From Gyrodactylus bullatarudis (Eukaryota; Platyhelminthes; Monogenea; Gyrodactylidea; Gyrodactylidae), in assembly GCA_012064415.1 (NCBI GenBank), contig SSNU01000205.1, forward strand, positions 1 through 42,296: a stretch of 42,296 nucleotides of DNA. The letters are read 5' to 3'. Below, piece after piece: positions 1 through 11,526 of the stretch. The translations under genes and the position numbers were made by a program. The notes under the pieces were generated by a model. That model ran no database searches. It was not told where the DNA came from and saw only the letters and a program-made list of their open reading frames with translations. The stretch's first letter is position 1; every line of letters begins with the position of its first letter.

Positions 1-247
1 TGTGCATATTTGCATATGGGTCTATAACTCAGCTTCTAGACGTTGAAATTGAATTTAAAGGCAAGATTCGGAATCAGCATTAAATTTCGCACCAGAAATG
101 CATTGTCTGAAAAAAATCTCCTGACCATGCCACCACCCGTGTTATTATCATTAGACGGAGAATAAGACTCTGTGAATTTTTTGACTAAAAAATCTCCGGA
201 CCCAGAGGGGGTTTAGGCCAGAGACCGATATTAGTGCATTGTACGAG

Positions 248-715
248 TCAATATGAATGTAAAAACCTATATTGAACACGTTCAATAGTTAGACACTGAG
301 ATTGATTTAAATTGGGTAAGAGAGGAAAAATATAGTCAAAAAGTGGAAAGACCAGTGATTTGTAAGCTTTTAGTCTTACATCACTGGATTTGGAGAATTT
401 CTTAATGGTAAAAATAATAGAATTAATTCTAGGGAGATTAGCTAGAGAATTCAATTTTAAACTAGACTAAAACCGAGGTCTGAAGTTAAGGAGACAATTT
501 CTCCAGGAAGTAGAAGCGATTCAAAGAGGGTTGCAGGGAGACCGCATGGGAGTAATAATTTACATTTATCTCTATTAATATAGATCCCCATGGACTCAAG
601 GGAATCTTTGAAAAGATAGAAATTGTGATTAATTTTCAAAATATCAAGGGAATTTTTCACCTTGAGGACGAACTTTAGATCGTCTGCAAATTTAAGACGA
701 ACACCTTATCGTTGA
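248..715 (-). mobile_element. Degenerate non-LTR (LINE) reverse-transcriptase fragment
   Basis: The minus strand encodes the second half of a LINE reverse transcriptase. Near 670-712 it reads KFADDLKF, the catalytic FADD box. This is followed by a stretch ending NRDKCKLL (thumb-proximal) and by AYKSLVFPLFDY plus IERVQYRF, the usual C-terminal LINE motifs. The two open stretches, 660-457 and 454-248, are in different frames and separated by a stop, so the copy is dead. No endonuclease domain or 3' tail was identified. Nothing else is recognisable in bases 1-247. Confidence 0.8.
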
Positions 716-1480
716 TTGATTGATTGGAGGTCTCTAAATGGTAAAATTTAAATGATGGTTTAAAGAATTAATCTGAATGTAATACAATTATGGAATCTTA
801 TCCTTGTAAATTTTTTGTTTTTGTTAGAAAGAAATGCATCACGAAAACTTATACTTACTCAAAATTATTCAATACTGTATCTGTAGAATTAAAATACATA
901 GGAATATGGAAGAAGGATTTACATCCCATTTAAGACAAAAATTGTTATCTGATGAAATATTTTCAATGATTGATCATCTGTATGGAGTTTAATCTTAAAT
1001 AAATTCATATATGGCAAGCAGACTGTTTTACTCGATTTTTCCGAGTCTCCAAAGAAAACAAACTTTTCAAATAAATACAACGTTCAAAGCATGAAATTCA
1101 TTCATAAATTTTGTCCAAATAAAGAATTCCTTTGCGAATTTTCCCATCTACAACTGCATTATAATAGTTAGTTTAATAATTTCTTGTGACAAAGAAGAAA
1201 TCACACACAAAAAAGTCCTACGGAATACGATTCAATCAAACTCTCAGAATGATTTTTAATTCTTTTTTCTCTCTATCAGTCAGTCTATCCATGAAATAAG
1301 GCATATATTTTGTTTGAATGAATTACTACACTTTGACTACTACTACTATTTTAAGTGAGTAGTACAAAATTTCCATTTCAATTGATTTGTCCATATTCAT
1401 TGAGCTTTTCATGCATTACCGTATATTACCGTACAAATTTGTAAATAAATGAATGAATTTCTTTCTTTCCACAATTACAG
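716..1480. other. Intergenic, AT-rich, no gene recognised
   Basis: No convincing coding exon was seen on either strand. If the tetraspan gene to the right is a claudin-type protein, its first transmembrane segment and first extracellular loop should lie on an upstream exon in or beyond this stretch. I could not find it. Confidence 0.5.
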
Positions 1481-2160
1481 ATGAAATGTATTTATCGTGG
1501 AAATTCGCCATTATCGGAACAGTACTGACAATAATTTCCTTGATTACTGTGATCCTTCGTCAAACAAGTTTGATTACAAATTCTGGGATAAGGAAAAATG
1601 CTCAAAAATTCTTCTTTATTACCTTGTCTATTGCTTGTGAGTAAGAATGATCTGAATTTTAAGTGAAAGAAAAAACAGTAATGAACGGGATTAATTAATA
1701 CCATTAAAATGGATAAATTCTTTGATTGCAGTTCTACTTCTAAAGAAGCATTTTTCTTTTTATAGTCATGTCTGTTTTGACCTCATTGGCCCTATGGGGT
1801 GATCTTGCTCAACACCTCTACCTGAATAGTCTTTTTGAGAATAAACTTCTTGATGCCCACAAGGATACACACAATATGGACAGATACAAGCGTCACATTG
1901 AATCCGGTTCAATCTACACTTTGGGGTGGGCATTCTGGGTGATGACATCAGCTGATGTATTACTTTTTATTTCAGATCTAATTTATCTTATGAGAAAAGA
2001 TTGCCAGCAAAGAGAGACAAGCAGCTATATGCCTACCTCACAAGCAAGAAATATTGTGGAACACCAAGATTGTTCACATATTACGACAAGTTTGATGCAT
2101 TTCGATTCGAAACTTGCTTGTCTTAACACCCTATACATTGGAAATAAATCAATAAGCTAA
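1481..2160 (+). CDS. Tetraspan membrane protein, claudin/PMP22-like (5' part uncertain)
   Basis: Two exons are visible: 1481-1636, after a pyrimidine-rich acceptor, and 1766-2160, ending in TAA. They join in frame, with the junction reading LSIAFMSVL. Three hydrophobic segments follow one another: WKFAIIGTVLTIISLITVIL; the junction segment FFFITLSIAFMSVLTSLAL; and IYTLGWAFWVMTSADVLLF. A short basic loop (SGIRKNAQ) separates the first two, a roughly 35-residue loop the last two, and a polar tail follows. That spacing matches TM2 to TM4 of claudin/PMP22-type tetraspans, so an upstream exon with TM1 may be missing. Alternatively translation starts at ATG 1453 or 1486 and this is a three-pass protein. 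An AATAAA-like signal lies near 2191. Family assignment rests on topology only. Confidence 0.5.
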
Positions 2161-2609
2161 TTTTTTACAAGTCCATTTTGATACTTGATTCAATAAATTA
2201 ATGTATAGTTATTGTATAAATATTTTATTTTTCACCAAAAATCAATCGAAAAATAACCTTACTACTAAATTATTTACTAGTAGTTATATGATTTTGTGAT
2301 TTTTTCAGTTATTCTATTTATATCAAAACCTCAACGGCTTAGTTGTACATTTTTTATCTATCAAAACGAAGTTAAATTTTGACTTAAGGCTGTAAGCTGA
2401 TTAAATGTCAATAGTATTGAATAAAAATTTACAATTTATCAAATTCGAAATAATCCCAATTTTTTTCCCAGAATTTCTCAGACCCGTGAGAGATACAAAG
2501 ATTTTACAGAAAAGGATGAATTTCATCCGATGAACGTTGTTTATCTTGAATTATTCAAGATGGAGATAAATCATGTAGAAAAATAGTTTATTTGCAATAA
2601 AATCAAAAT
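2161..2609. other. Convergent 3' intergenic region
   Basis: AT-rich DNA between the 3' end of the tetraspan gene and the 3' end of lin-52. Only polyadenylation-type signals are visible. No ORF of interest. Confidence 0.5.
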
Positions 2610-2930
2610 TTAAAGTGTCTTTTCAAGAATATGCAAGTGCTTTCCTCTTGTCAATTCTTTCGATTCTTCAATTCCGACTAGGTATGCGTGGTTTTGCAGT
2701 TGCTTGATTTTATCCATAAGTTGCTGGGTTGAGAGCGATCCAAAATCATGAATCAACTCTAAATCTTCCTTGTCTAGCTCTGTGGCATACTTGGACAGAG
2801 TATTATGTGCTGATTCAAGATGCTTTGAGCTTATAATGTCAGCATTGTTTTGTTCTCCCCATAATTCAGAGGCAGGTCTGTCAAGGTTTTCATGACTCAG
2901 GAGAACTTGTTCAACTTTTACATCATCCAT
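2610..2930 (-). CDS. lin-52: LIN52, DREAM/MuvB complex subunit
   Basis: Single-exon gene of 106 residues, about the family length. LIN52 is a nuclear MuvB core subunit that links MuvB to Rb-family pocket proteins for cell-cycle gene repression, or to B-Myb for activation. The N-terminus has LLSHENL, equivalent to the LxSxExL pocket-binding element, followed by LDRPASELWGEQ, matching the conserved LDRxxxxLWxEQ block. The C-terminal half carries the LIN52 signature: GSLSTQQLM, LQNHAYLVG, EESKELTRGKHLHILEK. The human Ser28-Pro DYRK1A site is not conserved: alanine occupies the serine position. The start is ATG 2930, 143 bp from the divergent SMC1 start. Identification is by recalled family motifs. 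Confidence 0.92.
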   Translation of the reverse strand: MDDVKVEQVLLSHENLDRPASELWGEQNNADIISSKHLESAHNTLSKYATELDKEDLELIHDFGSLSTQQLMDKIKQLQNHAYLVGIEESKELTRGKHLHILEKTL

Positions 2931-3073
2931 TTCAAGATTTTGATAAACAATTATTCTTTATTTGCAAAATTTACAACTATTAAAACAAACTATGAAAAAG
3001 TTAACTTTTGTTTAAAATACATGTATTAAAGAAAAGATTATACTTATATGAAATTTTTCCAAAATACTCTATT
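2931..3073. promoter_or_regulatory. Divergent promoter region, lin-52 / SMC1
   Basis: Only 143 bp separate the two start codons, on opposite strands. The region is AT-rich with no obvious TATA box in either direction. Both genes are cell-cycle related, so shared control is plausible but inferred. Confidence 0.6.
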
Positions 3074-6000
3074 ATGGCAGAGAAATGTGGAAAACTGAAA
3101 TTCATAGAGCTTGAGAATTATAAATCATACAAAGGAAAAAAAATAATTGGACCTTTTAGTAACTTTACAGCTATAATTGGTCCAAATGGTTCTGGAAAAT
3201 CTAATCTTATGGATGCTATTAGTTTCGTCCTCGGTGAACATGCTCGACACTTGCGTGTTCGCAAACTAAACGTAATCATTGTTAGTTTATAATAAATTAG
3301 GAACTCATTCATGGAGCTGTAGTTGGCAAACCAGCTTCTAAAACGGCTAGCGTCACCGCAGTTTATGAAATGCCAGATGGTGAAATAATTCGTTTTAGTC
3401 GGGTTATTACTGGCAACTCCTCAGAATATCGTATTAATGAAGATGTCGTCCGTCTTGAACAATACTCTGATGCCCTAGAAAAAATCCACATTTTTATGAA
3501 AGTTAAAAACTTTTTAGTTTTCCAAGGTGCTGTTGAAAACATTGCAATGAAAAATGCCCGTGAAAGATGTCAAATGTTTGAAGAAATTAGTAAATCAATA
3601 GAGTACAAGGAGGAATACGATAAATATAAATCTGAAATGATACGCCTCGAAGGAGAAGCAGCTCAAAACATGTCAAAGAAACGTACAATTCACGCCGAAA
3701 GAAAGGAAGCTCGTCATGAAATAGACGAAGCTGAAAAGTATAAAAGAATGAATGCAGATTTGGTAATTAACAAAATATTTATGTTGATAATTTCGAAAGT
3801 CTTATTCAATTTAATTTTACATAGACAAGACAAAAGATTGAATACCACATGCTAAGGCTATTTCAGAATGAGCGAGAAATGAAAGTTTTAATTCATGATG
3901 TCGACGAAAAGAAGGAAAAACTTGCAATTGAACAAAAGGTTGGCAACGAGATTGAGGAAAATCTCAAGGAAAAAAAGAAAGAAATGGCCAAGTTGAAGAG
4001 AGACCAAGCGGGAACAGAGCAAGATATTAAAAAATGCGTGAGCTCAATATAAATTCTTTATCCTTTTCTACTATTAAATATTAATACTTATTTCTATTCT
4101 AATGTTTCAAACTGTTTAGGACCAAAAAATATCAAAGAAGAGGCCCGAATTCATCAAAGTCTCACAGATGCTCAAACATGTATCTGAAAAGCATAAAGAA
4201 TCCAAGTGAGAAATCATTCGGGTATAGTTATAAATTAAAAATATAATTTCATTACTATCAACAGGAAATCATATGAGAATGCCAAGCTTTCCAGAAGTTC
4301 CCAACAACAAGAAATTGACGCATTAGAATCGGAATACGAAAAGATAAAAAATCTTCAAAATAACTACGAAGAATTGCAGACCAAGAAATCTCTTGAGGCT
4401 GGTCGTAATCTAGAATTGGAAGACAATCAGGTACTTGATTAATTTTTTTCTTCATAATTTTCAAAAATCAATTTCATGTTTACTTTTTAGCTGTCCGAGT
4501 ATCATTCCTTGAAGCAAAAAGTTGCTGAGAGTACATCTCATCTGACTTCCCTTCTTGACAAGCTAAACATTGAATTCAATGATCAAAAGGATCTCTCTGA
4601 TGCATTAGATCGCAAAAAGCAAGAAATTGAGAATAGTCTCAAGAGGAAGGAAACTGAACATTCTGAGAATAAGAAACGTCTTCAAAAACTTATCGAATAC
4701 ATTGAGTGAGTACTTTTCATATTATTTATTTTCCTACAAAATATAATAAATTCACAAAATTTAGGTCGAGTGACAAAGCTATTAATGAACAACGACAATT
4801 AGAAACAACAATTCGATCTGAAGTTGAGGCAGCGAATACTCGTGTCGATGAAATCAATCAAGAACTTGAAGCTGTTCTCTGTCAGTTAGGCGAAGCCAAG
4901 GTTGAACGCCACGAAAGTAGCAGAGCCATCAAGAAGCAAGAGTTGATTGAAAACTTGAAACGTCTCTTTCCTGGTGTCTATGGTCGTCTCTTGGAGATGT
5001 GCCAACCATCCCATAGACGTTATCAGGTTGCCATCACTAAAGTCCTTGGAAAGTATATGGATGCAATTGTATGTGATACTGAGAAGACCGCCAAGGAATG
5101 CATACAATATATGAAGGATCAAAGAATTGAGCCTGAAACATTCCTACCCCTGGACTTTCTTGACGTTTCTCCCATTGACGAGAGGTTAAGGTAATTTTAC
5201 TCTCACCATGGTTATTCTGTTATTTAGTTGATTTTATTTCTCCAGAGAAATTAATGATCCACCCAATGTGCATTTGATTCTCGACGTCATAACTTGCGAT
5301 CCTCCCACTGTAAAGAAAGCCCTTCAATTTGCATGTGGAAATGCTCTAGTCTGTGAGACAGTTGAACATGCCAGACATGTTGCATTCAATATGGGAGAGA
5401 GGAAGAGAACGGTATCCCTTGAAGGTACCTTATTCCAAAAGTCTGGTGTCATCTCAGGAGGTGCTAGGTAGGTTATCTTTTTAGGAATAATCATCATCCT
5501 TTAGTGATCTCAAAGCGCGTGCTCGACGTTGGGATGAAAAGCAAATTAGCACTCTTATGGGAAAGAGAGATTCCCTACAGACTGAGCTGAAAGATCAATT
5601 GAAAATAAAACGAAAGGAAGCAGAACTAAGGACTATCCAGTCTCAAGTGAAGGGTCTTGAAACTCGTCTCAAGTATACAATTATGGATAAGGAGACAACT
5701 GAGAAGAAACTCTTGTCCACCACAGAGGAAGAGATTTCTGAAATCGCCAACCAACAAGCTGAGGTTAGCATTCTACTCAAATCAATTCATTCTATAAATT
5801 ATGAATTACCAAATGTTTTGTATTATTTTAACATTTTAATCAATTTTAATTTATTTCTTTGTAGATTGATGAAAAGCTAGCAAGGTGTCATACTAGAATG
5901 CAAGAGTTACAAATTTCGATAAATACAGAGCAATCTAAAATGGATACGATTGAAGATGATGTATTCAGAGAATTTTGTGCATCAATTGGAGTTGGCAATA

Positions 6001-8368
6001 TTAGGTAATCTATATTTTCCCATTACACTTTAATATTTATTGATTAATATTCTCTTATTATTATAGGGAATATGAAGATCGCGAATTGAGAGTAGCCAAG
6101 GAACGTGACCGAAAGCGCCTAGAGTTCACTAATCAACTCCAAAAGATTGCTACTCAATTAGAGTACGAAAAGTCGAGAGATCTTGACTGTAAGAACTCGG
6201 ATAAAAGAAAAAAAATGCAAAAATTTAATTACTCTTCTACCCCCTAGCGGCTATTGAAAGGTGGGAGGCGACTGTTGCAGAGGAACGAGCTGAACTGGAG
6301 CGATGCAAAAAGCAAGAGAAAAAGTTGAGTGATGAAATGGAGAATGAGGAATCTCGAAAATCCGAGTTAGAATCTCAAATCCAGACCATAAGAACCAAAA
6401 TGGAGGAAATTGAAATGGAGGTTACCGAGGTTAAACGACGTTACAACACAAAGGTGAAGGAAACTCAAAAAATGCAAAAAGAAATCAACCAGATCGAATC
6501 TCGAATTGAGGGCAAACGAATGGACCGGCATAATCTCCTACAAACAGCCAAAATGGAAGACATCCATCTGCCAATGAAAAATAATGATCAAGACCTTTTG
6601 GGAGAGTTGGATAGAATCCTCATCTATTCAAATACCGACGAATCATACACAGGATCCGGTATGCCCAGCTCATTGGAAGGTCTCTCTCAAGAGGATGTCT
6701 TCAAAGTGTTTGACATTCAAGCAAGGCTACCCTTGGATTATAAGATTTTAGACAAACAACTCCGTCATGCCAGCGATGAACGCATAATTAACAACAGGTA
6801 ATATGTATAACATAACATTTTATAAAACGTGATTATTAGGGCCTGAAGTTTCAGAATACTAAAGTTATCTATAAGACGGTAATGATATTCCTTAACGTAA
6901 GGTATTAATAACAGAGAATATTTTAACTACTCAAAAGTAACACGAATATCTGTTAATGTAACATGTTAAGATATTCAAATCTATCGTCATTAAAGTTCCT
7001 ATTCGATGAAATAATTCTTTTTGAGAGGGAAGTACTCTTGGTCTTGACATGTTGTAATCGGGGTAACATTGAATACAGAAATAACTGTGTATTGGGAAGA
7101 ACGATTCAAATTGGTCAGCATTCACCGATTATACGTCACTCCAACTAGAATATTTACAGCTTTCCAGTATTTTGGATTAATTTCAAAACTATTTTTTCAA
7201 ATTATACCAAAATCACAGGTTTTTCTGATTCTATGTTTTATAAAAATGAGGAAAACTCAAATGCAGATTCATGAAAATTATGTCAAAATCGCTACTTTCA
7301 TTTCAAAATTAAAATAATTTTTTCAATTTCTTGAGAAAGGATTTTGAAGGGTCGGCAATTGTAAACAAACTCTTTTGAAAGTAACTTGCTTTTATACATT
7401 TTGGTCTATTTCCCATCATTTGAGTATTCTGTGATAATAAACCATGATTAATTTGTTACTCATAAGTAAATTAGAAGAAATGTAAGCTTTGTTCTTGTTC
7501 ATTTTGTTAATGCACTAGTTCAATAGGTTTCCAACTAAAATTTCTCCCTTAACTGTAGAATTGATGATCTTCAGAATGCCATTGAGCATCTTTCAGCCAG
7601 TATTGCCCGATCTCATGCACCCAATTTGAGGGCCAACGATAAGCTAGGGTCTGTTGAACAGCGTCTTAGAAGTACTGAAGCCGAATTTGAAGAAGCCCGC
7701 CGGCGAGCCAAAAAAGCCAAAGGAAACTTTGAAATGGTCAGAAGAGCTCGTTACTCATCCTTTATGGAATGTTTCGATTCAATTTCCGATCATATTGATC
7801 CTATTTACAAGTCTCTGTCTAGAAACCCTGGTGCCCAGGTATGCTCTCACTATGCACTATGAATTTCTGTTTTTTTATATTTTTCTTGCAATGTTAATAG
7901 GCAAGTCTACTTCCTACAAACTCAGAAGAACCATATCTTGAAGATATTCAATATCAATGTGTAGCTCCTGGTAAACGCTTCCAGCAAATGGACAGTTTAT
8001 CTGGTGGAGAGAAGACGATTGCTGCTCTAGCCCTTCTCTTCGCCATGCACAGATTCAATCCATCTCCCTTTTTCGTTCTTGACGAAATCGATGCTGCTCT
8101 CGACAATACCAATATCGGGAAAGTTTCCTCCTTCATCAGAGAGTATGCAATGACTCGTGCTCAAATTATCGTCATTAGTCTTAAAGAAGAGTTCTATAGT
8201 CGGGCTGACACTCTTATTGGTATTTATCCTACCACTGTAAGTCATCTCATCACTTGTAAAAGGATTATTGAATAAATTTAACTCATTTTTTCTCAGGAAA
8301 ACAACTGTCTAGTCAGTAATGTTCTTAGCCTGGATTTGTCTGTCTATCCTGATAATTCTGAAATGTAG
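3074..8368 (+). CDS. SMC1: Cohesin subunit SMC1
   Basis: ATPase of the cohesin ring, which holds sister chromatids together and forms chromatin loops. Fifteen exons join in frame: 3074-3271, 3301-3762, 3825-4037, 4120-4205, 4265-4430, 4491-4705, 4765-5190, 5246-5467, 5505-5763, 5865-6004, 6067-6188, 6248-6797, 7559-7838, 7901-8236, 8297-8368. The product is 1248 residues, close to human SMC1A. Walker A GPNGSGKS lies near residue 36. Coiled coils flank a hinge at about 505-660 ([24 protein letters not shown]). The C-terminal head has LSGGEKT near 1146, Walker [12 protein letters not shown], and the switch region VISLKEEFY. Intron 1 is 29 bp and intron 8 is 37 bp; both boundaries are fixed by conserved protein sequence (VRKLN/ELIHG and GGA-SDLK). 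Intron 12 (6798-7558) is the only long one and shows nothing recognisable. SMC1A versus SMC1B type is not resolved. Confidence 0.97.
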
Positions 8369-8636
8369 AATCGAATTATTATCAAAAGATTGATCTCGAA
8401 CAGCAGCATTTAATATAAAAATTTAACCTATGATATGAAAAGTTTGCATAACTCTGTAAAAATACAATCAAAATAAACTGAATCCAAATTTTTATACACT
8501 TTTATATTTGGAAATTAAAAAATAAATATCCATGTTTTCAAATAAAATTTCGAAACTTTTTTAAATTGAACTCGAAATTTTTATGTACAAATTGCATAAT
8601 TTTTTTTTCGTTTCATTGCTTAGACGCCAGTGGATA

Positions 8637-11301
8637 ATGCTACAAGATGAGAAAGATAAAATTGATCAAAAGTGTAAACTCTCAATCTATCACGTGGACG
8701 ATAATATATTTGATCTTTTCTGTCGGATGGAGTTTCGTCTGATAAATGTCATTCTATTATTGGAGCAAAATAATCAGGAGATACGTCATTCTGAAATAAT
8801 AAATCTCAGCTCCAATGCTTCTGGAATTTTCAATACCACTGTCAACCAAATGCAGGTTGGTTTAGTTTACTAATAAAATATATTATATGATAGAGATCCA
8901 CGTAATTTGCATTTAAAAATGTTTTGAAGTATTGAAAATCAGGGAGTTTCTTAAAGCTTCATCAGCAATGTAACTTTATCTATAGAATCATTGTGAAATG
9001 ATAAAATTACAAATATTAAAATGAAAATACAAGTAACAAGTCCGTAAGTTCCATAAAAAGAAGAGAATGCAAGCTGAAAAAAAACCCAGAAACTCAACAT
9101 TAGAAGTAGAAATGATGAGACCATTATTCCAATATAAAATTAAAAATTGTATTCAAAACACAAAGATTAGTTCATAAGAATTTGCTCAAGCCAGAAGAAA
9201 ATACTCTTAATTTATAAGTTTCAATGTGACTGTGGTTCAACTTATCTCAGAAGGACAATTAGAAAACTTGGGACTAGAACGAAGGAACATCTTTCAAAGA
9301 ATACTTCTGTTCATAAACATTTGACTGACAATCATCATACTGCTGAAAATTCTAATTTCTCAATATTTTATAAGAACCCAAGTGATGATAGCACTGATCT
9401 GTGGATTGAAGAGAAATTTTTTATCAACCATACATGTTCTCTCATACTACCCTGGCCTATTTGAGTTTTTTCACCCATTTCTCTTTATTTTTGTTGAGTT
9501 TTTGGGTGTTTTTTTCAGCTTGCATTCTCTCCTTTCTATGAAACCTACTTCTTACTAATATTTTAATTCTAATATTTGTAATTTTATTATTATATATTTC
9601 ACAATTCAAAAGTTGGAAGAGAATATATTAAATCACTAAATGTACATTTCTTAAAGGATCACCAGTAGTGTCACTTTAAAAATGATAGAATTTTAAAAAA
9701 TCAATGAATATTATAATTTACAATTTCTCAAAGAAATAGTAAAAGATTAAGATAAAGAATAAAATGTGAGCTAAAAATCTCCAATAAATAGCAGAAATGG
9801 AGAGAAAAGTGAAAAAGTTCACATCGGCCAGAGTAATTGAAGATTGTAGGAATAATTTTTCTGAACGCTTAGATTTGGTTTGTATAGATTAATAAAGAAT
9901 TTCTCTTACACCCATACATCTATGCTATCATCACCAGGATTTTTGTAAAGAATAGAAAAATTCGAAGTTGAGGCAGTATGATTTTCTTGTTTAAGATGTC
10001 TTGTAACCGCTGTGTCTTTCTTCAAATGATCACTGGATCTTGTAGAAAGTTTCCTTATAGTTCGTCCTATATATGAAGCCCCACAAGTGCATTGAAATTT
10101 GTAAATCAATAGAGTTTTTTCTTCAGGTTTAAGTAAATCCTTATGGACCAAATTGAATAATCTCTGTGTTTTAAATACAATTTTCAATTGTATATTATTG
10201 TAATGTTGATCGATGAGATTAACCAATCTTTTCCTAACATCATTACTAAAACCGTCACCTTTAAAATTAAGCTTCATGAAAATTGTAGTCTTCTCAGCCT
10301 CATCTGTGTTGTTTGTTTCATCGTCTATGATATCAGATCTATTGATGAATTTGTCCACAAATCTGGCTGGGTAACCATTTTCCATTAGGCATAACTTTGA
10401 ATTCTCTATCTCATTAGGCCATTCTTCTGGACTTGCTATTCTTCTAATCCTCTTGCCTAGACCAATTACTAAACCTCTTTTGTGTGAAATAGGACTAAAA
10501 CTGGTATAATGTAGATACTTGCCATTATCCGTCTTCTTTTTGTAAACATTTCTTGTAATTGATCCATTCTCTTTTCTGGTTAGTTTTACATCTAAGAAAC
10601 TCAAAGAATTATTAGATTCTTTCTCCATGATGATTATTTCACAATGATTCTTTAGATAATTTTCATTTTTAAATAAAATATAGATTCTTAAACTGTTATC
10701 CATTTAGATATTAGCCGATATGCAGCTACTTGGCTGTGACATAATTGAATCCAACATTCAGATATTCAGAGGAGTTTCTGGCCAACATAAAACTCCAATT
10801 TTCACTACTTCACTAGCTAAAAAGTCTCCGATTAATCTACCCCAGATGAAAGAATCTCTAAACTTTTGTGAAGCTGCACTCATTCAAATCAAAAAGGCAA
10901 AATCTCATGGTCAATTAGAAAGCATACTTAAACCTTCTCCCTGGAAAGATGAACATAAAAACTCCTTCTTCCTCTCAGAGCTAGAAGTCCATATTAAAGA
11001 GGCAATATCTGCCTTAATGATGCCAAAAAGGAAGTCACTTTTGGACCATTTGTCTCAAGATCGAGGTATTTGGACGCCTACTCTACCGAAAGATTTAGTT
11101 TTCTCCTTTTACCTCAAAGGAGCTGAACTGGTCTTGGGCGTGTACACTCTGAAACCTCCCACCAAAATTAGTGCTAATAACCGCCATATTTTCTCTGTAT
11201 CAGACAGGACCCAAGTCTTTCACATTGTGCCCAGAATTAGAGATTCCATTGATGAACTTGTGAAAATATCCAACTTTATCAACTACCTTAATCATCGCTA
11301 A
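8637..11301 (+). CDS. Probable Rogdi homologue (RAVE-related)
   Basis: Rogdi is a cytoplasmic protein associated with the Rabconnectin/RAVE machinery that assembles V-ATPase. Two exons, 8637-8855 and 10726-11301, give 264 residues in frame (human about 287). The second exon carries the recognisable part: LLGCDIIES (like ILGSCGTD), then TPTLPKDLVFSFYLKGAELV and LGVYTLKPP (like APALPSDLLVNVYINLNKLC and TVYQLHAL), and a C-terminus VFHIVPRIRDSIDEL. The first exon is less similar but has the right length. An acceptor-like TTGCTTAG ends at 8623 just before the start, and SMC1 stops only 268 bp upstream. The 1.87-kb intron is filled with PLE remnants. The exon 1 assignment is weaker than exon 2. Confidence 0.62.
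8985..9605 (+). mobile_element. Degenerate PLE (GIY-YIG part) between inverted copies of its 3' flank
   Basis: From about 9115 to 9425 the plus strand encodes the linker and GIY-YIG endonuclease region of a Penelope-like element (IKLKIVFKTQRL, then KFQCDCGSTYLRRTIRKL, then NFSIFYKNPSDDS). It is clearly the same family as the minus-strand copy at 9720-10703. A frameshift near 9215 and small deletions kill it. The sequence after the ORF (9490-9605) recurs as its reverse complement at 8985-9100, for example GAGAATGCAAGCTG on one side and CAGCTTGCATTCTC on the other, so the fragment is flanked by roughly 110-bp inverted arms. It lies inside the Rogdi intron. Confidence 0.82.
9720..10703 (-). mobile_element. 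5'-truncated Penelope-like element with GIY-YIG endonuclease
   Basis: Minus-strand ORF of 265 residues (10703-9906) covering the end of the RT domain (LSFLDVKLTRKENGSI), the linker and the GIY-YIG endonuclease (YKFQCTCGASYIGRTIRKLS, with the downstream RSSDHLK arm). The RT catalytic core is absent. The frame continues past the stop at 9906-9908 with EKFFINLYKPNLSVQ, the usual end of these proteins, so a single nonsense change ended an otherwise intact tail. Sequence at 9740-9850 resembles the 3' flank of the neighbouring degenerate copy. Confidence 0.88.
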
Positions 11302-11526
11302 ATTCCAAATTTCCTATGAAATATAAAACACTGTGATAGATTAACCTATATATATTATATATGCTTAGATATGAGTATTTTTGGAAAATGGATAATAATA
11401 ATGATTAATAAGTAAAAGATATATGATTTACTATAGATATTCCCTCGTCTTTTTGACTTTATATCATGTGAATTTCATTCTCAACTGTCCTCAAAATCAG
11501 CAAGCTAATCTGTATATAAGGAGGAA

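Noticed and set aside
8583..8636. Start of the Rogdi-like ORF at ATG 8583
   Set aside because: It would place TTTTTTTTCGTTTCATTGCTTAG-type acceptor sequence inside the coding region; ATG 8637 after the acceptor is more plausible.
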